In this document: positions 1-9,270 of the stretch, one piece after another | Layout of the letters: every line of letters starts with the position of its first letter | Position numbering within the stretch: the stretch's first letter is position 1 | Source: Acidobacteriota bacterium | Lineage (GTDB): Bacteria; Acidobacteriota; Vicinamibacteria; Vicinamibacterales; 2-12-FULL-66-21 | Assembly (NCBI GenBank): GCA_016184105.1 | Contig: JACPDI010000014.1 | Span: 30,549 to 94,548, forward strand | Direction of reading: 5' to 3' | DNA: 64,000 nt | Program-made: the position numbers and the translations under genes | The notes under the pieces: model-generated | Told to the model about the DNA's origin: nothing | Databases searched by the model: none | Seen by the model: the letters and a program-made list of their open reading frames with translations, nothing else

Positions 1-1046
<1,046 letters not shown>

Positions 1047-1050
1047 CTCG

Positions 1051-1419
1051 TTAGCCTCGCTGTCGATCGAACAGCGTGACGAGCTCGTCGTACATCGCCT
1101 CGGACGCGCCGGGCGCATCACGCTTCAGGGTGCCGGTCACGCAGTGGCGGAGGTGGTTGCGCAGCAGCCCGCGGCCGACGCCGCGCAGCGCCTCGTGCAC
1201 CGACGAGATCTGCGTGAGGATGTCGGCGCAGTAGCGGTCTTCGGCCACCATCTTCTGGAGGCCGCGGACCTGCCCCTCGATGCGGCGCAGGCGGGTCAGG
1301 TTCGACGCCTTGATTTCCGGATCGACCGAGAGGGCTTTGCGGCCGTCGCCGTGCGCGCCGCAGCCGCATGCGGCCGCCTGGTTGGGGGCGTCCGCCGGTG
1401 ACGCGGTCTTCCTGGGCAT
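1051..1419 (-). CDS. csoR: CsoR-family copper-sensing repressor
   Basis: A 122-residue member of the CsoR/RcnR/FrmR all-helical repressors, which release their operator on Cu(I) binding. The Cu(I) ligand pattern Cys-His-Cys is present as C64, H89 and C93, with the spacing seen in bona fide CsoR proteins. The core helix reads [18 protein letters not shown]. An N-terminal extension carries two extra Cys and a His (CGCGAH), which might add a metal site. I chose the ATG at 1419 because GGAGG lies five bases upstream. The next in-frame ATG at 1437 falls inside the -10 box of the promoter described separately and cannot be translated from it. It is co-transcribed with the copper ATPase downstream. 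Confidence 0.93.
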   Translation of the reverse strand: MPRKTASPADAPNQAAACGCGAHGDGRKALSVDPEIKASNLTRLRRIEGQVRGLQKMVAEDRYCADILTQISSVHEALRGVGRGLLRNHLRHCVTGTLKRDAPGASEAMYDELVTLFDRQRG

Positions 1420-1435
1420 GGGGGCCTCCGGAGAC

Positions 1436-1466
1436 ATTATACATATACCCCCTATCCCTATGTCAA
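1436..1466 (-). promoter_or_regulatory. csoR-copA promoter with CsoR-like operator in a 19-bp spacer
   Basis: On the minus strand a perfect -35 TTGACA (1461-1466) and a perfect -10 TATAAT (1436-1441) are separated by 19 bp. The spacer contains ATAGGGATAGGGGGTAT, whose GGGGGTAT half matches the G-tract half-site of known CsoR boxes; the other half is degenerate. Occupation by CsoR would block the polymerase. The 19-bp spacing is longer than the usual 17 bp and would weaken or condition the promoter. The boxes are seen directly; operator function is inferred. Confidence 0.75.
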
Positions 1467-1483
1467 CAGGAGCGCGCGCGATG

Positions 1484-2715
1484 TCACGAGAGGCGGACCG
1501 GGAGCGCGGTCGCCACCGTGCCGAACTGCCGTGCGGCGCTGCCGATCGCGGGCGCCACGGCAATCATCGGCGTCTCCCCCGCGCCGGCCGGCGGCAGGTC
1601 GCGCCGATCGAGGAACACGAACTCCATCGCGGGCACATCCTTGAACCGCGGCACGCGGTATTGCCCCATCGTCCCGTTGAGGATCTGCCCGCCCGAGAAC
1701 TCGATCTGCTCGAACAGCGCACCGCCGAGCGCCTGCACGACGCACCCTTCCGCCTGGTTTCGCAGACCGTCGGGGTTGACGATCGCGCCGCACTCGAACG
1801 CGGTCACGATCCGCTCGGCCCTGAAGCCATCGGCGGTCCTGGATAACTCCGCCGCCGTGGCCACGACGCTCCCCTTCTCGGTGCCGCACGCGATCCCCAG
1901 CGCGCGTCCCGGGTGCGAGGGGCGCGGCCATCCCGCCTTCTCCGCGGCCGCGGCCAGCACGCGGCGCAGCCGCGCGTCCTGCAGGTGTGTGAGCCTGAAC
2001 TCCACCGCGTCCACGCCAAGCTCGCGCGCGATTTGATCCATGTGCATCTCGCGGGCGTAGTTGTTCGCGTTCGCCGCGAGCGCGCGGTACGACCCCTGGC
2101 GCAGGGGCGAATCCGCCGCGCGGTACTCGATGCGCTGATTCGGGACGGCGTAGGGCGTCCGGATGCCGGCCGCGCCGGAGTTGTAGTCGTCGAACGCCCA
2201 CAACACGACCGCGCCCGCCGCGTCCACGCCCGCGACGATATCGATGACGCCCGCGGGACGGAAGTAGCCCCACATGAACTCCTCGTCGCGGGTCCACACC
2301 ACCTTCACCGGACGGCCCGCCGCTTTTGCCAGCCGCGCCGATTCGATCGCGTGCTCGCCGCGATGCTTGCCGCCGTAGGCGGAGCCCACGTCCGGCACGA
2401 TGACGCGCACGCGGTCCTCGGACAGCCTGAAGGCGTCCGCCACCTCGGCGCGCACGTCGAAGGGACGCTGGGTCCCGGCCCAGACGGTCACCTTCCCGTC
2501 TTTCCACTCGGCCACCGCCGCGTGCGGCTGGTCACGCACGATCGCGCCGCCGCCCCGCCGACGAGCACCGTGCACGCGCCGCACTGTCCCTCGCCGCAGC
2601 CGTACTTGCTTCCGGTCAGCCCGAGTTCCGACCGGAGAATCGTCAGCAGATTGTCGCCGGGCGCCCCTTCGACCTGGTGCGCCCGCCCGTTGATGCGAAG
2701 TGTGTATTGGGGCAT
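1484..2715 (-). pseudogene. Molybdenum hydroxylase (xanthine dehydrogenase family), collapsed by internal deletion
   Basis: Two incompatible pieces of a xanthine dehydrogenase/isoquinoline 1-oxidoreductase system are joined here. Codons from the ATG at 2715 encode the start of the [2Fe-2S] subunit, with the plant-ferredoxin motif [13 protein letters not shown]. At about 2540 the reading frame changes by -1 into the C-terminal half of the molybdopterin subunit, from [20 protein letters not shown] onward. That half keeps the active-site loop ending in GAGETP, where the Glu is the catalytic base, and runs to the normal end of the family. Missing are the second [2Fe-2S] domain and about the first half of the large subunit. 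The result cannot make a working enzyme. It lies 22 bases after a DUF5916 gene and was probably the last part of that operon. An assembly collapse is possible. Confidence 0.8.
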
Positions 2716-2737
2716 AGCCTTCCTTCAGGGGACCGCG

Positions 2738-4903
2738 TCAGTGGTGCAGCGAGTACGTCATCTTCGCAACCAGCGATCGATTGGATCTTCCCCCGAAGGC
2801 GCCGGCCGTCCGCCGCGTTTCGTTGTAGACGAGGTAGAAGTTGTCAATCGTCCTGAAGATGCGGTTGAGCCGGAGCTGCAGCACGGCCAGGCTGCCGGCG
2901 CTGTTGAACTGGACGTTCGCCGACGCGAGGAGCGTGGTGGTGAACGACACGTTCGAGCTGAGCCCGAGCAGGTGCGTCGTGAAGGCCCCCTCGACAAGAT
3001 CGATGTCGTTCAGCTCGTAGCTGGACTCCAGGGAGAAGTTCTTTCCGGGCCGGTACGCGAACGCGAGCTCGTACGATCCGTGCGTGCCGTCATAGAACTG
3101 GCCGACGTTGGCTTCCGCCCTGCCGCTCACCTTCCGCCCGTTGTACGTCTCGATGCTGATCTCGGCCAGGTTCCAGCTGTAGCGCCCCGGCGGCAGGACG
3201 ATGCCCTCGTGAATCTCGAACGGGTCCGGCAGATGTTCCACCTGGTTCTCCACCTTCCCGGCGAGCTTGTCTCCGGTCTGGAAGAGAACGCCGAACATCA
3301 CGTTGCTCTCGCTCGACAGGAGCCGCCCGTCCTGCTCGTGGAAGTACACCGCCGACGGGGTCACATCGTACTGCCGCACCAGGCGTCCTCCGGGGCGGGG
3401 CTTCACCGACAATCGCGCGCCCAGCATCCGGTCGTCGCGGCGGATGAACCCCACGCCCGCGCGAAAGTCGTCGTCGATGTCGAGATAGTTGACGCCGGCC
3501 TCGATCAGGTCGGAGCGCCATTCCGCGCCGGCCTGCCTGGCCCAGCGCGTGCCCTCCACGCCGGCGTCGGTCGCGGCGGCGGCGAGCGCGGCGACGTTGA
3601 GATGATTCCAGAAGACGAACCGCGCGTCGATGCCGGCGACGCGGTTGCGGTCGCCGGCGCCCTGGCGGCTGGTGGCGATCGCCCCGATGTAGGATCGGCC
3701 GAGCAGCTCCTTGCGGATCCTGGCGACGCCGAAGTTCTCGCCGTCGCGCCCGGCGGTGCGATCGGCCTGCACGTTCAACACGCCCACGTCGAACCCGCCG
3801 GCCTTCCCCGTGAGTTTTCCCCCGGCGACGATCGGGATCGGCTCGCCGCCGGGTGAAAGGCCAATCGAACGGGTGTAGACGATCTCGAGCGGGCGCGACA
3901 CGAACGGCAGCAGCCCGACTCCCATGCGCAGCAAGTCCGCCCCTTCGATGAAGAACTGCCGGCGCTCGGGAAACGACAGGCTGAAACGCGTGAGGTTGAC
4001 CCTTTGCTCGTCCACCTCCGCCTGCGCGAAGTCCGGGTTCACGGTGAGATCGGCAGTCAGGTTCGTCGTCACGGCGAACTTCACGTCGTCGAGCCCGATC
4101 TCGCGGAGCAGGCTCGCGGGGCGCGAGGGCGACACGGCGTCAAGTCGTTCGGCGCCCGCCAGCACGTACGGCCGGACCCGCAACCGTTCCGCCTGGCGGA
4201 TCTCCCGCAGCCCCGTGAGGTGACCGGCCTGGGAGACGTGCGTGAACGCGAAGTTGCGGTTCCACGCCGCCCAGTATGCGATCTCGTTCTTCCTCTTGAT
4301 CACGCGCTCGAAGTTAATCCCCCAGGTCTGCTCTCTCGCGCCGGTGAACCGCAGCGTCTTGAAGGGGATCGCGATCTCCACCGTCCATCCCGTCTCTCCG
4401 AGCGCCGCGACCGCGCGCCAGTCCTCGTCCCAGGTGGCATCCACCGCCGTCGCCTCGTTTCGGATGATGCCGTCGAACCGGGTGCCGCGTGCGTTGGTGC
4501 GGAAGACGAACGCGTTGCGGTGATCGTGGTACGTGTCGAGCAGCACCGCGAAGCTGTCGTCGCTCTCGAGCGGGTTGTCGCGCCGCAGCTCCGCCGCGCG
4601 AATGAGATGCGGCTCCCGATCCGACAGCTCCGCCGCGATGTACACGTGTGTCCTGTCGTAGACGACGCGCACGCGCGTGGCCTCGGTGGCGCTCCGGCCC
4701 TCGACCGGCTCCTTCTGCCGGAAGTCGGCCATCGCCGCGGCGCCCATCCACGCCGCGTCGTCCAGGCGCCCATCGAGGGTCGGCCCCTGTTCGACGGCGC
4801 GTGCGGCGCTCGCCGGCGGGCCCGCCGGATCCGGGCCCGGCACCTGCGCGAGCACGGCTGGTCCGCCGACGAGCACGAACGAGAGCAATGCGGCTCTTCG
4901 CAT
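2738..4903 (-). CDS. CBM9-like / DUF5916 secreted or outer-membrane protein, copy 1
   Basis: 721 residues with a signal peptide (MRRAALLSFVLVGGPAVLA). Residues about 35-230 form a family-9 carbohydrate-binding-like beta-sandwich, recognisable by PTLDGRLDDAAW and WTVEIAIPFKTLRF. The remaining 450 residues match the DUF5916 region: NPDFAQAEVDEQRVNLTRF, FPERRQFFIEG, then alternating beta-strands likely to form an outer-membrane barrel. Function is unknown; the architecture suggests ligand capture or passage at the cell surface. The start at 4903 is chosen over an upstream in-frame start because it begins the signal peptide. The gene follows its paralogue by eight bases and belongs to the minus-strand operon led by the hydrolase at 13.5 kb. 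Confidence 0.85.
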   Translation of the reverse strand: MRRAALLSFVLVGGPAVLAQVPGPDPAGPPASAARAVEQGPTLDGRLDDAAWMGAAAMADFRQKEPVEGRSATEATRVRVVYDRTHVYIAAELSDREPHLIRAAELRRDNPLESDDSFAVLLDTYHDHRNAFVFRTNARGTRFDGIIRNEATAVDATWDEDWRAVAALGETGWTVEIAIPFKTLRFTGAREQTWGINFERVIKRKNEIAYWAAWNRNFAFTHVSQAGHLTGLREIRQAERLRVRPYVLAGAERLDAVSPSRPASLLREIGLDDVKFAVTTNLTADLTVNPDFAQAEVDEQRVNLTRFSLSFPERRQFFIEGADLLRMGVGLLPFVSRPLEIVYTRSIGLSPGGEPIPIVAGGKLTGKAGGFDVGVLNVQADRTAGRDGENFGVARIRKELLGRSYIGAIATSRQGAGDRNRVAGIDARFVFWNHLNVAALAAAATDAGVEGTRWARQAGAEWRSDLIEAGVNYLDIDDDFRAGVGFIRRDDRMLGARLSVKPRPGGRLVRQYDVTPSAVYFHEQDGRLLSSESNVMFGVLFQTGDKLAGKVENQVEHLPDPFEIHEGIVLPPGRYSWNLAEISIETYNGRKVSGRAEANVGQFYDGTHGSYELAFAYRPGKNFSLESSYELNDIDLVEGAFTTHLLGLSSNVSFTTTLLASANVQFNSAGSLAVLQLRLNRIFRTIDNFYLVYNETRRTAGAFGGRSNRSLVAKMTYSLHH

Positions 4904-4911
4904 GCGCGGGT

Positions 4912-7083
4912 TCAGAACGCCACGAGGTGCGTGTACTTGAACTGCAGCGCGCGGCGCGTCGCGCCTGCCAGCCGGACCTCGTTCCACACGACGTAGATGT
5001 CGCTGAGCGGCCGGTGAATGAGGTTGAGCCGCACGTTCGAGAGCCACGCGTCGAGGTCGCCGTTGTACTGCACGAAGGCGTTGAGGAACATTCGCGGCGT
5101 GAACGAGTAGTCGAGACGCAGACCGAGCAGGGTCGGGTCGAACGCGCCCTGGGGCAGGCTGATCGAGTTGCGGCCGATGGTGACGCTTGCCGAGAAATGC
5201 TGGTTGACGCGCACGCGGAGCCCGCCCGTCGCCGTGCGCTGGCGGCCGTCCCAGAATTCGCCGATTTGGGCGTGGATGTTTCCCGACAGCGCGGCGCTCT
5301 TGTTCGACTGGTAGCTCACGCTGGCGTGCTCGAAGGCGTACTCCCCTGCCGCGACGGTCAGGCCGGAGGCGCCCAGCGGAAAGCCTTCCAGAATCCGCTC
5401 CCGCGTGGTCGTCACGCCCGCCTTGAAGTCACCACCATCGGCGAACACAATCCCGAAGCTCACGCCGCCGACCCTCGTCAGCACGTCACGGTACCGATCG
5501 TCGGCGGTGATCTCGGCGTCGGCGCCGATGGTGTACTCGCGTATGGCGGTGTCGGTGCGCGCGGGGCGGAGCACCCGCGTGTACTCGCCGAAGAAGGTGC
5601 CGCTGGCCGGCCGCCGCACGAAACCGAGGTCGTGGCGGAAGGCGTCGCCAACGTGGACGAGCGTGGCGCGCGCCCGATGCGCGCGGTGATCCAGCCGCAG
5701 GCCGGCGCGCCCCGCCCAGTCGCTCTCCGCCTCAACGGTGCTGCTGCGCATCGCGAACGCTTCCATCTCGAGCGTTCGAACGGGCCGGTAGCGGAGGTCC
5801 GCGCCGGCGACGCGATTGAATGCCGCGGCGCCGCTCGCCTCACGGCCGAAGTAGAACACCCCCGCGGTGACCGACGCCGACAGGTCGCGCGTGAGGCGTA
5901 CGGCGCTGAAGTTGTCGCCCGGCACATCCTCGAACTCGCGCGTCTGCACGGTGAGAATCCCGACGCCGTTTCGACCCGCACGACCCGTCAGCCTGAGGCC
6001 GCCGATGACGGGAACCGGCCGGCCGCCTCTCAACCCGATGCGGCGGCTGAAGAACGGCAGCAGATCGCGCCGCGGCTCCTGGTTTTCCGGTTCCACGATC
6101 CCAATCTGGAAGCTCCCCGGGCTCTCCAAGAAGAACTCGCGCTTCTCGGGGAAGAACAGGCTGAACCGCGTCAGGTTGATCTGCTGCTCGTCGGCCTCCA
6201 CCTGGGAGAAATCCGTCCGGAACGTCCCGTCGAGCACGAGCGATGAGGTGATGCCCCACTTTGCGTCCAACCCGCCGTCGCCGTCTCCCGTCCAGCCGCC
6301 CCCTTCCGGCTCGCCGCGTCCCACCGATCCGGTCGCGAACGGCTTCGCCTGAACATGGCGGCCGCGCCGCACGCCGGCGATGCCCTTCAGCACGCCGGCA
6401 TACGCCACGTTGTAGTGCGAAAACTGCCGCGGCACCGGAGACCAGGTCGTGGTTTCGTTGTCCCGCCTGGCGACGCGCACGAGGTTCAGGCCCCACTCCT
6501 GCTCGGGCCGCTCGGGAAAGCGCAGCGTCTTGAACGGAATCGCGATTTCCGCGGTCCAGCCGTTCGGGCGGATGGCCGTGCGGACGAACCAGATCCCGTG
6601 CCAGTTGGCGTCGGCGCGCCGGCCGTTGTCGTACGACTGTGTCTCGCGCTGCGCGCCGCCGGGATTGGTGAGAAAGCCGAACGCATTGCGCCGGTCGAGG
6701 AACGTATCGAGCACGACGCCGAACATGTCGCTGTCGCGCCCGTTGAAGTCCCGCTTCAGATCGTTGATGATCACCCGCTCCGGTGCGGGGTCGTAGAGCA
6801 TCGCGCCGACGTACAGCGTCGAGTCGGTGTAGAGGAAGCGCACCTCCTCGCGGCGCGTCGACAGCTCGAACTCGGTCGGCTGCTGCTGGTAGAAATCGGT
6901 GGCGGGCTCGGCGAGCTGCCAGGCGGCCTCGTCGAGCAGGCCGTCGATGACAATCGGCTGTTCGATCCTGACGGCCGTTGCCCGCTTCGACGCGCGAATC
7001 GCTTCGATGTCCGCGGGCGCACGCGGAGGGTCGGCAGCAGTCGCGGCCAGCACCGACGCGGTCAGCAACGAGGCAAGAAGCAC
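4912..7083 (-). CDS. CBM9-like / DUF5916 secreted or outer-membrane protein, copy 2
   Basis: 723 residues, paralogous to the next gene: PIVIDGLLDEAAW and WTAEIAIPFKTLRFPE mark the CBM9-like domain, DFSQVEADEQQINLTRF and FPEKREFFLES the DUF5916 part. The hydrophobic leader (MLLASLLTASVLAATA) lacks the usual basic n-region. The only usable start is a GTG at 7083, and the codon before it is the TAG stop of a substrate-binding-protein remnant. There is no clear Shine-Dalgarno sequence, so translation may be coupled to the remnant (TAGGTG). Alternatively the original 5' end was lost in the same deletion that truncated its neighbour. Function is unknown. Confidence is high for the family, lower for the exact start. 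Confidence 0.83.
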   Translation of the reverse strand: MLLASLLTASVLAATAADPPRAPADIEAIRASKRATAVRIEQPIVIDGLLDEAAWQLAEPATDFYQQQPTEFELSTRREEVRFLYTDSTLYVGAMLYDPAPERVIINDLKRDFNGRDSDMFGVVLDTFLDRRNAFGFLTNPGGAQRETQSYDNGRRADANWHGIWFVRTAIRPNGWTAEIAIPFKTLRFPERPEQEWGLNLVRVARRDNETTTWSPVPRQFSHYNVAYAGVLKGIAGVRRGRHVQAKPFATGSVGRGEPEGGGWTGDGDGGLDAKWGITSSLVLDGTFRTDFSQVEADEQQINLTRFSLFFPEKREFFLESPGSFQIGIVEPENQEPRRDLLPFFSRRIGLRGGRPVPVIGGLRLTGRAGRNGVGILTVQTREFEDVPGDNFSAVRLTRDLSASVTAGVFYFGREASGAAAFNRVAGADLRYRPVRTLEMEAFAMRSSTVEAESDWAGRAGLRLDHRAHRARATLVHVGDAFRHDLGFVRRPASGTFFGEYTRVLRPARTDTAIREYTIGADAEITADDRYRDVLTRVGGVSFGIVFADGGDFKAGVTTTRERILEGFPLGASGLTVAAGEYAFEHASVSYQSNKSAALSGNIHAQIGEFWDGRQRTATGGLRVRVNQHFSASVTIGRNSISLPQGAFDPTLLGLRLDYSFTPRMFLNAFVQYNGDLDAWLSNVRLNLIHRPLSDIYVVWNEVRLAGATRRALQFKYTHLVAF

Positions 7084-7254
7084 CTACTTTTCCACCAGCG
7101 CGAGCGCCTTCTTCAGGTACTTGGGGTCGTAGTAGCGCTCCGGCTCCGGCGGCGTGCCGCCCCACGTGCCCTCGACCTCGGCGCGCAGCGCCAGGCCGTT
7201 CCTGAACGCCTCCCCCTCGAACGCCGCGGTCGGGCGTTCGTGCGTTGCCAGCCC
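7084..7254 (-). pseudogene. 3' remnant of an NMT1/THI5-like substrate-binding protein
   Basis: About 55 codons remain, ending LALRAEVEGTWGGTPPEPER and then YYDPKYLKKALALVEK before the TAG at 7084. The intact homologue at 22597-23586 ends LELRAEIEGQWGGRAPAPER plus a similar tail, so this is clearly the C-terminus of the same kind of protein. Everything upstream is missing. The preceding hydrolase gene stops at 7256, so the deletion end lies at about 7255. There is no start codon of its own. Confidence 0.8.
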
Positions 7255-7255
7255 C

Positions 7256-8260
7256 CTACCGTGATGAGTGCGTTCGCGCGCCGGCTCCGGACCAATGGTC
7301 GATGAAGTTGATCACGTTCGCGTTGAATTCGCCGGGGTATTCCCGGTAGTGAAAGTGTCCCGCGTGGTTGGCGATCAGCATCCGCACGCGCGGATTCCGG
7401 GCGGACACGACCTCGAGCAGCGCGAGGCCGTTGCGCAGCATCGCCGACGGATCGTTCTTTCCCCAGTAGAGAAGAATCGGCATCCGCAGCACGGACTCGG
7501 TCCGCACCCGCTCGTGCACCTGCTTCTTCCACGCGTCAAACTGCGATCGCAACGGCTCGCCCGCCCCCGCGGCGATCTTCGCCACCGTTTCCCGCGCCTT
7601 CGGCAGGCCCGCCATGTAGACGCCGGTCGCAAAGAACCGATCATCGAACGCCACGTCCGGCAGGTACGAGATCGCGCGCAGCCGGCACTTCCACTCCTCC
7701 GCATCCGGCTCGCGCGGGCAGCCGGCGAGGACTTTCTGCCGATCGGTCTCACCGGTATCGGGCGCCGCCGTGTTCGAGTCGACGATCACCAGCGTGCGGA
7801 CCACCTCCGGGTGCGCCACCGAAAGGAAGAACGCCAGCCCGCCGCCGCGTGACTGCCCGACGACGTGCACCTTGTCCAGCTTCATCGTCTGGATGAATCG
7901 GAACATGTGAGCGACTTCACCCTGGATGTTGAAGTCCTTGTCGTCTTTCGGGTTCCCGGTCATGCCGGACGCCAGCTTGTCGGGGGCGAACACGTGGAAT
8001 CGCCGGCTCAGCCCGGGAATGTTCTTCACCCACGTATTGGCGCTCGAGTGCCCGGACCAGCCCTCGCCGTGGAGCAGGAGCAGCGGCTCTCCCGTCCCCG
8101 CCTCGTAGTAGCGGGTGCGGACGCCGTCCACGTCGATGAATTTCGCGTTCAGGCCGCCGAGGGCACCATCGGGCGAGACGCCCGCGGGTTGTGCCGCACC
8201 GGCCGGCGGGAGGAGCGCGCAGGCGAGCGCAACGGCGAGCGCCGGAATCTTGAATCTCAT
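7256..8260 (-). CDS. Exported alpha/beta hydrolase (MhpC/BphD-like), copy 1
   Basis: 334 residues with a cleavable signal peptide (MRFKIPALAVALACALLPPAGAAQ). The alpha/beta-hydrolase fold shows an oxyanion LLLLHGEGW, nucleophile S137 in VGQSRGG, acid D270 in WGKNDPSA and base H302 in NHAGHFHYREYP. The Y-R-E-Y-P-G-E-F-N tail resembles C-C bond and ester hydrolases acting on aromatic ring-cleavage products, but the periplasmic location argues for an ester or lactone substrate. It overlaps its upstream paralogue by four bases (ATGA), so the two are translationally coupled. The pair is a tandem duplication within the TonB-receptor operon. The substrate cannot be deduced. Confidence 0.9.
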   Translation of the reverse strand: MRFKIPALAVALACALLPPAGAAQPAGVSPDGALGGLNAKFIDVDGVRTRYYEAGTGEPLLLLHGEGWSGHSSANTWVKNIPGLSRRFHVFAPDKLASGMTGNPKDDKDFNIQGEVAHMFRFIQTMKLDKVHVVGQSRGGGLAFFLSVAHPEVVRTLVIVDSNTAAPDTGETDRQKVLAGCPREPDAEEWKCRLRAISYLPDVAFDDRFFATGVYMAGLPKARETVAKIAAGAGEPLRSQFDAWKKQVHERVRTESVLRMPILLYWGKNDPSAMLRNGLALLEVVSARNPRVRMLIANHAGHFHYREYPGEFNANVINFIDHWSGAGARTHSSR

Positions 8261-9270
8261 GAGCGGTTCTTCCAGAAGTCGATAAACGCCACCAGGTCGG
8301 CGTTGAATTCTTCGGGGTGTTCGCGGTAGGGAAAGTGTCCGGCTTCGTTGATGACGATCATCTTCACGCGCCGGTTCCTGGCGCCGACCACGTCGAAAAA
8401 CCCGAGCTCACCGCGCATCATCGCGTGCGGGTCGTCGGCATCCCAGGACAGCGTGTCCTGCTTCGCGCCGTAAATCAGGATCGGCATCTGCAAGACACCC
8501 GCGCGCGCCCGGTCCCATGCACGCTCCCGGTACGCCCGGGTCGCCGCCGCGCGGGCGTCGGCCGGCATCGCAGCGTACTTCGCGCGCGCTTCGCGCGACT
8601 TGGGCTGATCGGCCATCCACGCGTCCGCCGCCAGGAACTCGGCATCGAAGGTGGCTTCGGTGTGGCCGAGCGCGATCAATCGGCATCGCCGTCCCTCGTA
8701 CGTCGTCTGCGGCGCGCACTTCTCCTGGAGGACGTCCAATTTCGTGGGGCCGTCACCCGCCGCCGGCATCCCGGGGCCATGCGCCACCACCGTCAGGGTC
8801 TTGATGACCTCGGGGTGCTCGACGGCGAGATAGAAGACCAGCGCCCCGCCGGACGAATGGCCGACCAGGTGGACCGGCCCGAGCTTCATCGCCTGAATGA
8901 AGTCGTACATGTGCCGGACCTCGCCTTCCGTGCCGAGATCCGTGTCGTCGGTGGGGTTGCCGGTCATGCCGGCGGCGCTCTTGTCCACGGCAAGCACGCG
9001 GAAGCGCTGCGCAAGCCCGCGGATGTTGCGCGACCAGTTGTTGGCAGACGACGTGGTCCCGCGGCCGCCGCCGTGCACCAGGACCATCGGCTCGCCGCTG
9101 CCGTACTCGTAGTACCGCGTCGACACGCCGCGGACCTGGACGAATCTGGGCGTCAGGCCGTCGACGGCGGCGTCCCTGGCCACCGCCGCTGGTTGTGCGG
9201 GCGCTCCGCCGCCCGGCAGGACGGCGGAGCCGAGAAGAAGCGCTGCCGCGAACGCAGATGGCCGTCGCAT
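8257..9270 (-). CDS. Exported alpha/beta hydrolase (MhpC/BphD-like), copy 2
   Basis: 337 residues, with a signal peptide (MRRPSAFAAALLLGSAVLPG). It aligns along its whole length with the downstream copy: TRYYEYGSGEPMVLVHGGG, nucleophile S139 in VGHSSGG, Asp in GAKQDTLSWDADDP, and His in NEAGHFPYREHPEEFN. The loop around the acid residue is longer than in copy 1, which may change specificity. Its ATG at 9270 shares one base with the stop codon of the TonB receptor gene (TGATG), so expression is coupled to the receptor. A likely role is hydrolysis of the compound that the receptor imports into the periplasm; this is inference from the operon. Confidence 0.9.
   Translation of the reverse strand: MRRPSAFAAALLLGSAVLPGGGAPAQPAAVARDAAVDGLTPRFVQVRGVSTRYYEYGSGEPMVLVHGGGRGTTSSANNWSRNIRGLAQRFRVLAVDKSAAGMTGNPTDDTDLGTEGEVRHMYDFIQAMKLGPVHLVGHSSGGALVFYLAVEHPEVIKTLTVVAHGPGMPAAGDGPTKLDVLQEKCAPQTTYEGRRCRLIALGHTEATFDAEFLAADAWMADQPKSREARAKYAAMPADARAAATRAYRERAWDRARAGVLQMPILIYGAKQDTLSWDADDPHAMMRGELGFFDVVGARNRRVKMIVINEAGHFPYREHPEEFNADLVAFIDFWKNRS

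Noticed and set aside
1435..1437. Upstream ATG as the start of csoR
   Set aside because: It lies in the TATAAT box of the promoter, so it would not be in the mRNA; the ATG at 1419 has a proper GGAGG.
1913..3856. A 647-codon plus-strand frame over the Mo hydroxylase remnant and DUF5916 gene
   Set aside because: It covers two unrelated minus-strand genes and shows no motif.
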